From Desulfacinum hydrothermale DSM 13146 (GTDB lineage Bacteria; Desulfobacterota; Syntrophobacteria; Syntrophobacterales; DSM-9756), in NCBI RefSeq assembly GCF_900176285.1, contig NZ_FWXF01000003.1, positions 64,501 through 128,500 on the forward strand: a stretch of 64,000 nucleotides of DNA. Direction: 5' to 3'. The notes under the pieces were generated by a model. That model saw only the letters and a program-made list of their open reading frames with translations. It did not search any database and was not told where the DNA came from. This document shows positions 45,365 through 54,783 of the stretch, piece after piece (the stretch's first letter is position 1; each line of letters opens with the position of its first letter). A program made the position numbers and the translations under genes.

Positions 45365-46663
45365 CTATCGATAGCGGATTCTCGGATTGAGAAAGGTATA
45401 GAGGATGTCCGCAATGAGCTGGGTTCCCACCGCCACAACCACCATGATCATGGCGCCGGCTTCCAGGGCATTGATGTCCTTGTAGAGGGCCGAATTCAAT
45501 AGATACTTGCCCAAGCCCGGATAGCCAAAGACCACCTCCACCACCACGATTCCGCCCAGCAGCCAGTTGACGTGGAGCATGATCACCGTGATGGGGGCGA
45601 TCAGGGCGTTGCGAACGGCGTGCTTGAAGACAACCCTTCGGTAGGAAAGACCCTTGATGAAGGCCGTCCGGATGTAGGGTGAGCGCATCACTTCCACCAT
45701 GCTCGCTCGCGTGATGCGCAGCACGTAGCCCAGCTCGATCAGGGTGAGGGTGAGCACGGGCAGGACCAGCATGTCCGGCCGCTGCCAGGGAGCCTGCTCA
45801 CCAAACACCGTGGCCCCGGGCAGCCAACCCAGCCAGAGCGCAAAGATGAGAATCAGGAAGATCCCCATGGCAAATTCAGGGATGACGGAAAAGACCATCC
45901 CCCCCACGGAAAGCGATCGATCCAGAACGCTTCCTTCCCGAAGACCGGCCACAATGCCCAGGGCAAGCGCCAGGGGCATCACCACGGTAAAGGCAATGCC
46001 CGCCAGCACCAGGGAATTGCGAAGACGGACGAAGAGGCTCTTGGCCACCGGACGGCCGGTGCGAAGGGAAACACCCGGATCCCCCCGCAGAAACCCCTTA
46101 ATGAGGGGGAGGTAGTCCACGGCGCCCCCGGACACTTCCTTCCAGCCGCTTCCCACCACGAAGACCCAAGCCTTTTTCTGTTTGCCCTTCTCCCAGAGGA
46201 CCACCCGGTTGTGGGTGTCCACGCCCCAAAAATAGAAGGAACCGTCGGAGCGCTTCTTCCAGCGACCGTTGTCGGCCACCTCCTCCACCGACCCGTCCGG
46301 GCGCCTCACCTCCGCCACCAGGTTGTCTCCGTCCAGCTTCCAGCGCACCAGATTGCCATCCGCACGGCGCGCCCACCATTCCACAAAGCCCTGCTTTGTG
46401 GTCAGGCGTTGAAGCGGCAACCCCACCAGGTGCCGCCCCCGCCAATCGCTTCCCAAAAGCCAGTGGACATAACGGACGGGGGCCGGTTCATCCAGCCCCA
46501 GCTGGTTGAGGAAGGAGGCTTCCTGTTCCGGGGTGACGAAGCTCCCGAGCACATTCCGAGCCACATTGCCCGGAGAGGCCTCGGTGATGAGAAAAACCGC
46601 CACCGACACCAGCAGCATGGTGAGAAACAGGAGCAGGATCCTGCGAAGAATGAATACCAGCAT
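45365..46663 (-). CDS. Peptide/nickel-type ABC transporter permease (DppB-like) with an inserted periplasmic domain
   Basis: 432 residues, about 100 more than usual. Helix 1 (about 5-27) and the C-terminal helices with the EAA-type loop FIKGLSYRRVVFKHAVRNALI are normal. Between residue 75 and 185 lies an extra beta-rich, Trp-rich segment (WWARRADGNLVRWKLDGDN, WKKRSDGSFYFWGVDTHNR, KAWVFVVGSGWKEV) exactly where DppB proteins have the first periplasmic loop, before GDPGVSLRTGRPV. Its ATG shares a base with the stop of the binding-protein gene (TAATG). Confidence 0.93.
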   Translation of the reverse strand: MLVFILRRILLLFLTMLLVSVAVFLITEASPGNVARNVLGSFVTPEQEASFLNQLGLDEPAPVRYVHWLLGSDWRGRHLVGLPLQRLTTKQGFVEWWARRADGNLVRWKLDGDNLVAEVRRPDGSVEEVADNGRWKKRSDGSFYFWGVDTHNRVVLWEKGKQKKAWVFVVGSGWKEVSGGAVDYLPLIKGFLRGDPGVSLRTGRPVAKSLFVRLRNSLVLAGIAFTVVMPLALALGIVAGLREGSVLDRSLSVGGMVFSVIPEFAMGIFLILIFALWLGWLPGATVFGEQAPWQRPDMLVLPVLTLTLIELGYVLRITRASMVEVMRSPYIRTAFIKGLSYRRVVFKHAVRNALIAPITVIMLHVNWLLGGIVVVEVVFGYPGLGKYLLNSALYKDINALEAGAMIMVVVAVGTQLIADILYTFLNPRIRYR

Positions 46664-48321
46664 TATGCTTTGCGCTTACTCATCCAGACGTCGTTGATCA
46701 GAAGATAGTTGGTCGGGTGGGCCTTCAGGTTATGCACCCACTTGCGGGCACTGGTCCAGAGGTTGCGCCAGTAGGAGATGCCCACGGGACCCCGCTCCAT
46801 CATGATCTCTTCCAGATCACAGAACACCTTTCGGCGCTCTTCCACGTCCAGAATGCCGCTGGCCTTGGTCACCAGGTCGCAAAATTCCTTGTCCACCCAT
46901 CGCGTTTCGTTCCAGGGCACCGGCTTGCCCTCGTCGTCGGCCACATAGCCCAGGTTCAGGACCATGGTTCCCAGGGGTCGGTGCGTCCAGGGGGTGATGC
47001 CCAGATCCACCTCGGTCCATTTCTCCCAGTATTGGCTTGCCGGCATGGTCTGAATGTTGACACGAAATCCCGCGGGAGCCGCATCTTCTTTCAGGATTTC
47101 CGCATAACGCACCACGTCCGACCAATCGCTTCCCACGGCCAGGTTCACGTCCAGCCCGTTGGGATAACCGGCTTCCTTCAGAAGCTTTCGTGCCCGCTCC
47201 GGATCGTATTTGGGAACGGGCTTGGGGCAGTACTCGGGATGCTTGGGGTAGACGTGGAAGTCCTGCCCCAGCAGCCCCTGGTTGTGGTAGGCAAGGGCCA
47301 GGATCTTTTCCCGGTTTTGGCACAGCTTCAAGGCCATGCGAACCCGATTGTCGTTCCACGGCTTGATGTCCACCCGCATGCGCAACACCCTGGTCTGGCC
47401 CGTGGTCACCGGCAGCACGGTGATGTTGGGGTCATCCTTCAGGGCCAGGAAGATATCGGTGCCGCCCATGTCCCCGGGATCGATCACGTCCACTTCCCCC
47501 GTCTTGAGAGCGGCGATATGGGGGGCCATTTCCCCGCCCATATCGACAAATTCCAAGCCCTCCAGGTAGGGCAACGGCTTTCCGTCCGCCCCCTTCTGCC
47601 AGTAGTCCGAGCGGACCTTGAGCACACAGCGCTCACCCTCGCGGTATTCCACCAGGGTGTAGGGACCGGTTCCGTGGGGCTTCTTGATGAAGTCCCCTTC
47701 GAAGGTGCGGTGGTTGAGAACCAGTGCCGGATAATGGAAAAGATGCTCCGGAACGGCGATCTCCGGGCGCTTCAGATGCAGCCGGATCTGATGCGTGTTC
47801 ACCTTTTCGATGCCGTTGGGATCCAGGTACCCGCTCATCAAGCCCAGGATGGACGAACCCACATCCTTGTCGAGCCACTGGTTCATGGTGAAGATGACAT
47901 CATCGGCCGTGAACGGATCGCCGTTGTTGAAGGTAACCCCCTTGCGCACATGGAGGGTCCAGGTTTTGAGGTCGTCACTGACCTCCCACTTTTCCAACAG
48001 ATAGGGGCGGGTGATGTTGTCACTGTCGGTCAGGGTCAGGTACTCCGCCACGTTGCGAAGCTGATTGGCCGGAGCGATCCACGAAAACTGGGCCGGGTGC
48101 GTCACTTTGTGCACCTGGCTGGAAATCTTCATGGTTCCGCCCCGCTGAATGGAACCCGCCCACGCTTTTTGGGGAGCACTCAGGCCTGCCAGGCGGCCGG
48201 CGGCCGTGGCCGAAAGTCCCAGCAGCGTGGCATAACGCAGAAAGTCCCGACGGCTCAGACCGCCTCGGTCCATCTCAGCCTTCAGCTCGGGGATGAGCGG
48301 ATGATGGGCCTTGTCTTTCAT
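46663..48321 (-). CDS. Peptide/nickel-type ABC transporter substrate-binding protein
   Basis: 552 residues, SBP family 5. A twin-arginine signal, [19 protein letters not shown] near residues 22-40, precedes a typical mature part with [31 protein letters not shown]. The Tat motif suggests folded export. ATG 48321 behind GAGGAGGGG was chosen; the frame is open to 48420. It is first in the operon with both permeases, and its ligand (peptide, opine or nickel chelate) is not fixed by sequence. Confidence 0.94.
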   Translation of the reverse strand: MKDKAHHPLIPELKAEMDRGGLSRRDFLRYATLLGLSATAAGRLAGLSAPQKAWAGSIQRGGTMKISSQVHKVTHPAQFSWIAPANQLRNVAEYLTLTDSDNITRPYLLEKWEVSDDLKTWTLHVRKGVTFNNGDPFTADDVIFTMNQWLDKDVGSSILGLMSGYLDPNGIEKVNTHQIRLHLKRPEIAVPEHLFHYPALVLNHRTFEGDFIKKPHGTGPYTLVEYREGERCVLKVRSDYWQKGADGKPLPYLEGLEFVDMGGEMAPHIAALKTGEVDVIDPGDMGGTDIFLALKDDPNITVLPVTTGQTRVLRMRVDIKPWNDNRVRMALKLCQNREKILALAYHNQGLLGQDFHVYPKHPEYCPKPVPKYDPERARKLLKEAGYPNGLDVNLAVGSDWSDVVRYAEILKEDAAPAGFRVNIQTMPASQYWEKWTEVDLGITPWTHRPLGTMVLNLGYVADDEGKPVPWNETRWVDKEFCDLVTKASGILDVEERRKVFCDLEEIMMERGPVGISYWRNLWTSARKWVHNLKAHPTNYLLINDVWMSKRKA

Positions 48322-48659
48322 GGTCCCCTCCTCAACCAAGGGTTGCCAATACGACTCCATTCTTAGAGAAGAAATTGTTTCATCGCGAACAAGCATACCA
48401 GATCGCGCGCAGCCATTCAACCCATATCCCTTGGACCGTTATGGAACGAATGGGGCCCACACGCCATGGTTGGAAAGGTTTCGGCTCCCCAAGCCTTCTC
48501 TTCATGGTTATTTTAGATAAAGATGCCAGAATGGGGTTCCGTCGTGACAGGCAAGGCAACAGAACCCACCCCTGGCCACCGGCGGCGCAACGTAATCGCC
48601 GCCGGCCGACACGCAGTACGCCGTAGTCCCAGACGCGTACCATGAAGCAAGGAGGAGCT
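48322..48659. other. Divergent intergenic region upstream of the ABC operon and the epimerase gene
   Basis: 338 bases serving two divergent starts. It is more AT-rich near 48360-48380 and 48505-48525, where promoters probably lie. No perfect palindrome or known operator was found. Confidence 0.45.
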
Positions 48660-49559
48660 ATGCAGGTCTTGATCACAGGCGGCCTCGGATTTGTGGGAAC
48701 CCAGCTCAGTCAAAGGCTTTTGAAGGCAGGACACCAGGTGACCGTCGTGGACCATGCGCCACACCCCCACCCCCGCACACCGACCCAGGTGTGTTACGTG
48801 TCGGCGGACACCACACGGCCGGGATCGTGGCAGGAAGCGATCGCCGGCCACGATGCTGTCATCAATCTCGCCGGCGCCTCCATCTTTCGCCGATGGAATG
48901 CCAAGACCAAGGAACTCATCTACAACTCCCGGATCCTCACCACGCGAAACGTGGTGGACGCCCTCCCCTCCACGAGCGCCGTCCATCTGCTGAACGCATC
49001 GGCTGTGGGCTATTACGGTCCGCACGGGGATGCTTTTCTCCAGGAAGAGGATCCGCCCGGCTCGGATTTTCTGGCCCGGGTCTGCGTGGACTGGGAAGCG
49101 GAAGCGGCCAAGGCGGCCGATAAAGGGGCTCGAGTGGTCGCCATGCGCTTTGGCATCATCCTGGGCAAGACCGGAGGGGCCTTGGGACAGATGATTCCCG
49201 CTTTCAAACGGTTTGTGGGCGGCCCCCTGGGCCACGGCAGGCAGTGGTTTTCGTGGATTCACATGGAGGATCTTCTGGGGGCCATCGAGTTTGTGTTGGC
49301 GCGAACGGAGATTCAAGGGGCCGCCAACTTTTGTTCCCCCAATCCGGTTCGCAACGAGACCCTGGCCCACGTGTTGGGAAAGCTGTTGCGTCGCCCCAGC
49401 TTTCTGCGCACTCCCGGTCTGGTCCTTAGGCTCGTGATGGGAGAATTCGGATCCGTGCTTCTCGAGGGCCAGCGGGTCTTTCCCGGAGTCCTTCTGAGAC
49501 ACGGCTACGCTTTCAGGTATCCGGATATTGAAGCGGCCCTGGCGGAAGTCCTGGCATGA
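48660..49559 (+). CDS. TIGR01777-family epimerase (YfcH-like, NAD-dependent)
   Basis: 299 residues, extended SDR fold. The Rossmann turn VLITGGLGFVGTQL is at the N-terminus, followed by HDAVINLAGASIFRRWNAKTKELIYNSRI, LNASAVGYYG (active-site Ser-Tyr region) and FSWIHMEDLLGAIEFVL, which are TIGR01777 signatures. ATG 48660 follows AAGGAGGAG; the earlier ATG at 48642 is less well placed. The substrate is unknown for the whole family. It is isolated between the divergent ABC operon and a repeat. Confidence 0.9.
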   Translation: MQVLITGGLGFVGTQLSQRLLKAGHQVTVVDHAPHPHPRTPTQVCYVSADTTRPGSWQEAIAGHDAVINLAGASIFRRWNAKTKELIYNSRILTTRNVVDALPSTSAVHLLNASAVGYYGPHGDAFLQEEDPPGSDFLARVCVDWEAEAAKAADKGARVVAMRFGIILGKTGGALGQMIPAFKRFVGGPLGHGRQWFSWIHMEDLLGAIEFVLARTEIQGAANFCSPNPVRNETLAHVLGKLLRRPSFLRTPGLVLRLVMGEFGSVLLEGQRVFPGVLLRHGYAFRYPDIEAALAEVLA

Positions 49560-49635
49560 AGAGCGCCGATCGTGATCCGCCCCTCGCCCTTTCCTCCCTT
49601 TGAGCGGCGGGCGTGCAGCCGTTCACGGCCCACGA

Positions 49636-49843
49636 GGAGCCTGTCCGACCATGGCCTTTCAGCCTTTTGGGAGATACCAACTGGTTGAAATTCCACTGCG
49701 CCCTGTGGCTCTTTTGGAGCCTTGCGGGGGCGGGCTCCAAACCCGCCTCCACAAGGCCAGGCCGCTAGCATGGGCCCGTCTGGTAGGCCCAAGCGTCCGT
49801 CCGCTCAAGAAGGGAGCAACCTGGGCGTTCTGGGACAGCCTCC
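49636..49843 (+). repeat. Full copy of the dispersed MITE-like repeat
   Basis: 208 bases in the same orientation as the 19802 copy. Left end GGAGCCTGTCC and right end GGACAGCCTCC form near-perfect inverted repeats. Shared internal parts are GGTTGAAATTCCACTG, the palindromic GGGGGCGGGCTCC centre and AAGGGAGCAACCTGGGCG. It sits between the epimerase gene and the 3' end of the histidine ammonia-lyase gene. Confidence 0.82.
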
Positions 49844-49865
49844 CAGGCACGGCCCGCCGCCCTGG

Positions 49866-51398
49866 CTACGGATGGAGCGGGCCGACGGCGCTTTCCACCG
49901 CCTCAATCAAGGATCCGTCCCGAAGGAGGCCCGTCATGGCCTGGATATCCTTCGAGATAACCCGGTCCCTGTCCAGGTGGGAAATCACGCGCCGGATGCA
50001 TTGGTAGGCCGCACAGGTTCCCTCCCCCGGCTTCATATTGGTGAACAGGTCCAGGGCCTGGGCCGCGCACAGAAGCTCGATGGCAATCACATGCTCCGTG
50101 TTGCACACAATATCGCGGACTTTCCGAGCGGAGATGGTCCCCATGGACACATGGTCTTCCTTGTTGGCCGAGGTGGGAATGGAATCCACGCAGGCCGGAT
50201 GCGCCAGGGCTTTGTTTTCTGAAACCAGGGCCGCCGCCGTGTATTGGGCAATCATGAACCCGGAATGGAGCCCTCCCTGATCCACCAGAAAGGCCGGCAG
50301 GCCGCTCAGTTGGGGGTTCACCAGCCGCTCTACCCGCCGCTCGGAGATATTGGCCAGTTCCGCCACGGCCATGCCCATAAAGTCCAGGGCCAGGGCCAGG
50401 GGCTGGCCGTGGAAGTTACCGCCCAGAAGAAATTGTTCATCGTCGGCAAAGATCAGAGGGTTGTTGGTGGAGGCATTCATCTCCGTTTCCACCACGGTCC
50501 GGCAGTAGTTCAAGGCGTCCTTGGTGGCCCCGTGCACCTGGGGGGAACACCGGAGGGTGTAGGCGTCCTGGACGCGGGAACAGTCCTTGTGGGACGAGAT
50601 GATGTCGCTGTTTTGGGTGATCCGGCGCATGTTTTCCGCCGCCTTGGCTTGGCCGGGATGGGGGCGCACCTGGTGGATCCTGGGATCGAATTCCGTGCGG
50701 CTGCCCATGAGCACTTCCAGGCTCATGGAGGCGGCGATATCGGCGGCCTTGGAAAGAAGGAGCGCGTCATGGAGGGCCAGGGCGCCGATGGCCGTCATGA
50801 GCTGCGTGCCGTTGGCGAGGGCCAATCCTTCGCAGGCTTCCAGTTCCAGAGGCTCCAGGCCCGCCCGAGCCAGCGCCTCCGCCCCCGACATTCGTTTCCC
50901 GTCATAGTCCGCTTCCCCCAGGCCGATGAGCACCAGGCCCATGTGGGCCAAGGGGGCCAGATCGCCGCTGGCTCCCACGGAACCCTTCTCCGGAATCACG
51001 GGGAGGATCCCCGCGTTGAGCACCTCCATCAGACGGCGGGCCGTCTCGGGTCGGATTCCGGAGTGTCCCCGGGCCAGATCCTTGAGTCGCAGTACCATCA
51101 GGGCCCGCACCGCGTCGGCCGACAGTTCGGGCCCCACCCCCGCCGAGTGGCTCATGAGGATGTTTCGCTGGAGTTCCCGCGCCTGCTCTTTGGAGATGAT
51201 CACATCGCTCAGAGCTCCAAATCCCGTGGTGACCCCGTAGATGATCCTCTCTTCCTGCACCCAACGATCGATGAGAGCCCGGGCCTTTTCCAGCCTCTCC
51301 CAGGATTCGTCATCGAGACGCACCCGGGCGCCTTCCCGGGCCACCGCCACCAGATCCTCCAGACGCATGCCGTCTCGACCCAACACCACGTGACACAT
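49866..51398 (-). CDS. hutH: Histidine ammonia-lyase
   Basis: Eliminates ammonia from histidine to give urocanate. 510 residues. The Ala-Ser-Gly triad that cyclises to the MIO cofactor is at 143-145 in GSVGASGDLAPLAHMG. The active-site loop IIYGVTTGFGALSD and the NILMSHSAGVGP stretch with the substrate His are intact. A related MIO lyase such as tyrosine ammonia-lyase cannot be excluded. ATG 51398 follows AAGGAG; the same frame remains open across the next gene but that part is not coding. No other hut gene lies in the window. It is 8 bases behind the SBF-type transporter gene. Confidence 0.92.
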   Translation of the reverse strand: MCHVVLGRDGMRLEDLVAVAREGARVRLDDESWERLEKARALIDRWVQEERIIYGVTTGFGALSDVIISKEQARELQRNILMSHSAGVGPELSADAVRALMVLRLKDLARGHSGIRPETARRLMEVLNAGILPVIPEKGSVGASGDLAPLAHMGLVLIGLGEADYDGKRMSGAEALARAGLEPLELEACEGLALANGTQLMTAIGALALHDALLLSKAADIAASMSLEVLMGSRTEFDPRIHQVRPHPGQAKAAENMRRITQNSDIISSHKDCSRVQDAYTLRCSPQVHGATKDALNYCRTVVETEMNASTNNPLIFADDEQFLLGGNFHGQPLALALDFMGMAVAELANISERRVERLVNPQLSGLPAFLVDQGGLHSGFMIAQYTAAALVSENKALAHPACVDSIPTSANKEDHVSMGTISARKVRDIVCNTEHVIAIELLCAAQALDLFTNMKPGEGTCAAYQCIRRVISHLDRDRVISKDIQAMTGLLRDGSLIEAVESAVGPLHP

Positions 51399-51406
51399 GT
51401 TTGTTT

Positions 51407-52381
51407 CTACTCCTTCTCGTCTGTTCGTCCGCTCTGAAGTCGTCCCACCAGATAGCCATCCATGATGAGGTGGATCACATGGTGGCACACGCAAAAAACC
51501 AGGGCTTCTCCGTACTGGGGAAAGAGCGCCGTCTGAATGAGGACGGACAGGGGTAGGGTTTTTTGACTGCCCATGAAAAGGAGCGATTCCATCCGCCCAC
51601 GCCCGAGCCCCAGCAGGCGCCCCAAACCTGCGGACGCGCTCAGCAAGCCCGCATGAAATCCAACCACCAGAGCCACCACCCACGGAAGCAGCTGCAACCC
51701 ACCCACAATGGTAGGCCGGGATTTGGAGACGGCGATCCACACAATCACCAGAATGAAACACCCATTGACCACGTTGGGTTGGATACCCCACCGTTTGTAG
51801 AAGTCCTGGAACGTGGGGCGCACTCCGATTCCCAACGCCAGGGGCAAGGCCACCAGCATGGCCATCTTCATCATGAGGGCCTGTTTGTCGATGAGAACTC
51901 CAGCGGTTCCCGCGCCGTCGCCCACGAGCAAGGTAAGGACCACGGGCACCGTGAAGATGGCCGAAAAGTTGGCCAGCAGGGTGATCATGAGAGCGCTGGC
52001 CATGTTCCCGCCCGCAGCCCCGGTCATCACCACGCCGCTGCTCAGCGTACTGGGCATGGCCGCCACCAAGAACAGACCGATCATCAAGCCCGGGGGCAGC
52101 GGCAGTTCGGCCAGGACCCTGGCCCACAGGGGGGAGACCAGGAAAATGACCGCCAGGGCCGCGGCGGTCACTCGAAAGTCCGAAAGTCCGGAACGGACCT
52201 GTTCGGTCTGAAGGGCCGTGCCGGAAAAGAAAAAGATGGCGAAAATCACCAGATCGGGCCCGCGGTGCGCTTGGAGCCACCGACCCGCCTGGGCCACCAT
52301 CCCGGTTCCATCCGCAAGCGTCACGCCCGATGCCAGGATCAGCCCCGTAAGAAACCAATACTTCTTGACAAAGGATCGCAC
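51407..52381 (-). CDS. Bile acid:sodium symporter (SBF-like) family transporter
   Basis: 324 residues, about nine or ten membrane helices, with the SBF-like pattern FFFSGTALQTEQVRSGL, AAMPSTLSSGVVMTGAAGGN and FMGSQKTLPLSVL. Start GTG 52381 (GGGGAGG seven bases upstream) gives a normal N-terminus; an ATG at 52447 would add 22 residues. The gene ends 8 bases before the histidine ammonia-lyase start. Coupling to that enzyme suggests uptake or export of a related small acid, but the substrate is not known. Confidence 0.88.
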   Translation of the reverse strand: MRSFVKKYWFLTGLILASGVTLADGTGMVAQAGRWLQAHRGPDLVIFAIFFFSGTALQTEQVRSGLSDFRVTAAALAVIFLVSPLWARVLAELPLPPGLMIGLFLVAAMPSTLSSGVVMTGAAGGNMASALMITLLANFSAIFTVPVVLTLLVGDGAGTAGVLIDKQALMMKMAMLVALPLALGIGVRPTFQDFYKRWGIQPNVVNGCFILVIVWIAVSKSRPTIVGGLQLLPWVVALVVGFHAGLLSASAGLGRLLGLGRGRMESLLFMGSQKTLPLSVLIQTALFPQYGEALVFCVCHHVIHLIMDGYLVGRLQSGRTDEKE

Positions 52382-52674
52382 CGCGCCCGCCTCCCCTCTC
52401 GCTCTTCCTACATTCTTACTGGGATTTTTCCGTTCGTAGCGGCTCATCCAACCGCTCAATTTTCAAGACCGCATCTATAGGCGAAGAATCCCCATGAGTC
52501 CACTCTTGAATTTTTGAAAGGAGTCCCGTATTTAGAGTGGGCGGCGCAGGGTCGGTTCGAGCACCCTGCGATGGGCGCACAGCAGGCTTCGGGGTATCCA
52601 TCTCCCGTTCCACGTTCAGTGACGGAGAAACCTTCACTTCCCATTCCCCGCTTCCACCCCGTCGCGCGTGGCTA
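52382..52674. other. Gene-free stretch upstream of the SBF transporter gene
   Basis: About 290 bases up to the repeat. The side near 52450-52530 is comparatively AT-rich and likely holds the promoter of the transporter and ammonia-lyase pair. A 62-codon frame on the minus strand lacks a ribosome site and any recognisable motif. Nothing else was seen. Confidence 0.45.
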
Positions 52675-52888
52675 GGAGCCAGTCCGAAAACGCCAAGGTT
52701 GCTCTCTTGTTGTACAAGCTTGGGGCTACCAGCCGGGCCTGTGCCGGCGGCCTGGCGTTTCAGCCGTAGGGGCGGGGTCTGCCCCCCTACAAAGCTGTCT
52801 GAGAATGCAAAAAGCACCACGGGGCCGGTGGAATTTCAACTGTCCAGAAAGCCACAAAAGGACGAGAGGCCATGGTGAGACAACCTCC
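52675..52888 (-). repeat. Full copy of the dispersed MITE-like repeat
   Basis: 214 bases in reverse orientation. Ends are GGAGCCAGTCC and GACAACCTCC. It shares CGAAAACGCCAAGGTTGCTC, the GC-rich GTAGGGGCGGG block, AAAAAGCACCACGGGGCC and GGTGGAATTTCAACTGTC with the other copies. It lies about 100 bases before the gamma-glutamyltransferase-like gene, whose frame stays open into it. Confidence 0.82.
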
Positions 52889-52987
52889 TGGACACGGCCG
52901 CCCCCCGGTCATGCCCTCCCATGGGGACTGATTCGGGGCTTCCCGGCAGGGATCCAACGACGGCGTACGATCGACGAAGGGGAAGAT

Positions 52988-54751
52988 ATGCGTGAGTTCG
53001 GTTCCGGATCGGTCCAGAAGGCCCACCTGCAGCCCGTTCAGGGATTTCGGTGGGCGGTGGCCACCGAACACTACCTTTCCGCTCAGGCGGCTGCGGCCAT
53101 CCTTCACGAAGGCGGCAATGCCTTCGATGCCGCCGCTGCGGCCACCTTCGTGGAAGGTCTCGTGAACCCGCACATGTTCACCCTCGGCGGCGAATGCCCC
53201 ATGCTGGTCTACTCCGCGGCCGACCGCCGGGTCTTTTCCATCAACGGCAACACCCAGGCCCCCAGGCGAGCGACCCTGGAGGCCTACCGGAAACGGGGAT
53301 GGGATCTCCTGCCGCCGAGAGGCGTGGAGGTGGCCGGAACGCCGGCGGCCGTGGCAGCCCTTCTGGACATGTTGGCCCGGTTCGGGCGTCTTCCTTTGGA
53401 GGTCATTGTCCAGCCGGCACTTCAGCTGGCATCGGAGGGTTTCCCCGTACACCTGGGGCTGGTCCACATGCCCAAGTTCGGTATCCAAGAAAACGCCTCA
53501 CTCTTTGCCGACCAGTGGCCCGCCTCCGCCCGTCTCTACCTGAGCGCCAATGATGAACCCCTGCAGGTGGGCTCCCGCTTCACCAACACCGCTTACGCTC
53601 AGGTGTTGGATGCACTGGCCCAGGCCGCTACGTCCCACGGCCGGGATCGGCCCGGGGGGATTCAAGCCGCCCGGGACCTCTTCTATCGGGGAGACATGGC
53701 CCGGGAGATGGAGCGGTTCGTCCGGGAAAGGGACGGGTTTCTCACCATGGAGGATCTGGCCGAATATGAGACCCTGTTTGAAGAGCCGATCTTCGTGGAT
53801 TTCCGCCACACCCGGGTCTTCAAATGCGGCCCCTGGTCCCAGGGTCCTGTCTTTTTGCAGATGCTTCGCCTGCTGGAAGGCTTCCATCTGGAATCCCTGG
53901 AGCCCAACAGCGCCGACTACCTCCACATCTGGACGGAAGCGGCCAAATTGGCTTTCGCCGATCGGGAGCAGTATTACTCGGATCCGCGTTTCGTGGATGT
54001 ACCATTGGACCGGCTGCTGAGCCCTGAATATTCGGAAAAGCGCCGGGCCCTGATCGATCGGCGTCGTGCCAGCTCCGAGCATCGACCCGGCGACCCGGTT
54101 GGCGGCAAGGCCCTGCTGGACCCCGACCGCATCTTTTTCTGGGACAGCTGGGGCTACGGGACCGTGCATGTGGCGGTGGCGGACGGGGACGGCAACCTGG
54201 CAGCCCTCACCCCCAGTGGCGGTTGGATCTCGGGCAACGAGGTGGTCCCTTCCCTCGGCTTTCCCCTGGGAACACGGCTTCAGACCTTCTATCTGGACCC
54301 CGCCCACCCCAACGTGGCGGCTCCCCGCAAACGCCCTCGCACCACACTGAGCCCGTCTTTGGCGTTCCGTAACGGACGCCCCTGGATGGCCTTCGGCACC
54401 ATGGGCGGCGACCAGCAGGACCAGTGGACCCTCCAGTTTTTCCTGAATCGCACGGTGTTCGGCATGGACATTCAGGAAGCCCTGGAAACACCCAAGGTCT
54501 GCTCCGATCATTTTCCGGGAACCTTCCATCCCCACGAGGCTCAGCCGGGAACCTTGCGGATGGAATGTCGCATCCCGGAAGCCACGCGAAAGGAACTGGA
54601 AGCACGAGGCCACCTGATCCAGGTCACCGAGCCTTGGATCCTGGGTTTCATCTGTGCGGTGGCCCGCGAAGACGCCGGGCTGTTGGAAGCGGGAGCCGAC
54701 CCCAGGGGACATCGGGGGGCCGTCTTTCCGTCGTGTGCCTTGGCGCTCTGA
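52988..54751 (+). CDS. Gamma-glutamyltransferase-family protein
   Basis: 587 residues of the GGT Ntn-hydrolase family, which cleaves gamma-glutamyl bonds after self-processing. The N-terminal VATEHYLSAQAAAAILHEGGN and VVPSLGFPLGTRLQ-type regions match. The nucleophile position is Thr392 in GTVHVAVADGDGN, matching Thr391 of the E. coli enzyme with Thr-Val-His where the latter has Thr-Thr-His. There is no signal peptide, so the protein may act in the cytoplasm. ATG 52988 follows AAGGGGAAG; the frame extends upstream to 52805 through the repeat but not meaningfully. The TRAP genes start 32 bases later. Confidence 0.88.
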   Translation: MREFGSGSVQKAHLQPVQGFRWAVATEHYLSAQAAAAILHEGGNAFDAAAAATFVEGLVNPHMFTLGGECPMLVYSAADRRVFSINGNTQAPRRATLEAYRKRGWDLLPPRGVEVAGTPAAVAALLDMLARFGRLPLEVIVQPALQLASEGFPVHLGLVHMPKFGIQENASLFADQWPASARLYLSANDEPLQVGSRFTNTAYAQVLDALAQAATSHGRDRPGGIQAARDLFYRGDMAREMERFVRERDGFLTMEDLAEYETLFEEPIFVDFRHTRVFKCGPWSQGPVFLQMLRLLEGFHLESLEPNSADYLHIWTEAAKLAFADREQYYSDPRFVDVPLDRLLSPEYSEKRRALIDRRRASSEHRPGDPVGGKALLDPDRIFFWDSWGYGTVHVAVADGDGNLAALTPSGGWISGNEVVPSLGFPLGTRLQTFYLDPAHPNVAAPRKRPRTTLSPSLAFRNGRPWMAFGTMGGDQQDQWTLQFFLNRTVFGMDIQEALETPKVCSDHFPGTFHPHEAQPGTLRMECRIPEATRKELEARGHLIQVTEPWILGFICAVAREDAGLLEAGADPRGHRGAVFPSCALAL

Positions 54752-54783
54752 GCAACGGCAAGCAAAGGAGGAAGAGAGAACCC

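Noticed and set aside
51399-52358. Frame continuous with histidine ammonia-lyase across the transporter gene
   Set aside because: The region is already coded in another frame by a well-supported SBF transporter, and the lyase family starts near residue 1 of the 510-residue version.
52456-52644. 62-codon minus-strand frame in front of the SBF transporter
   Set aside because: No ribosome site, no motif and no likely homologue; left as unassigned.
52805-52987. N-terminal extension of the GGT-like protein into the repeat
   Set aside because: The extension is a translation of repeat DNA; the ATG at 52988 with AAGGGGAAG fits the family start.
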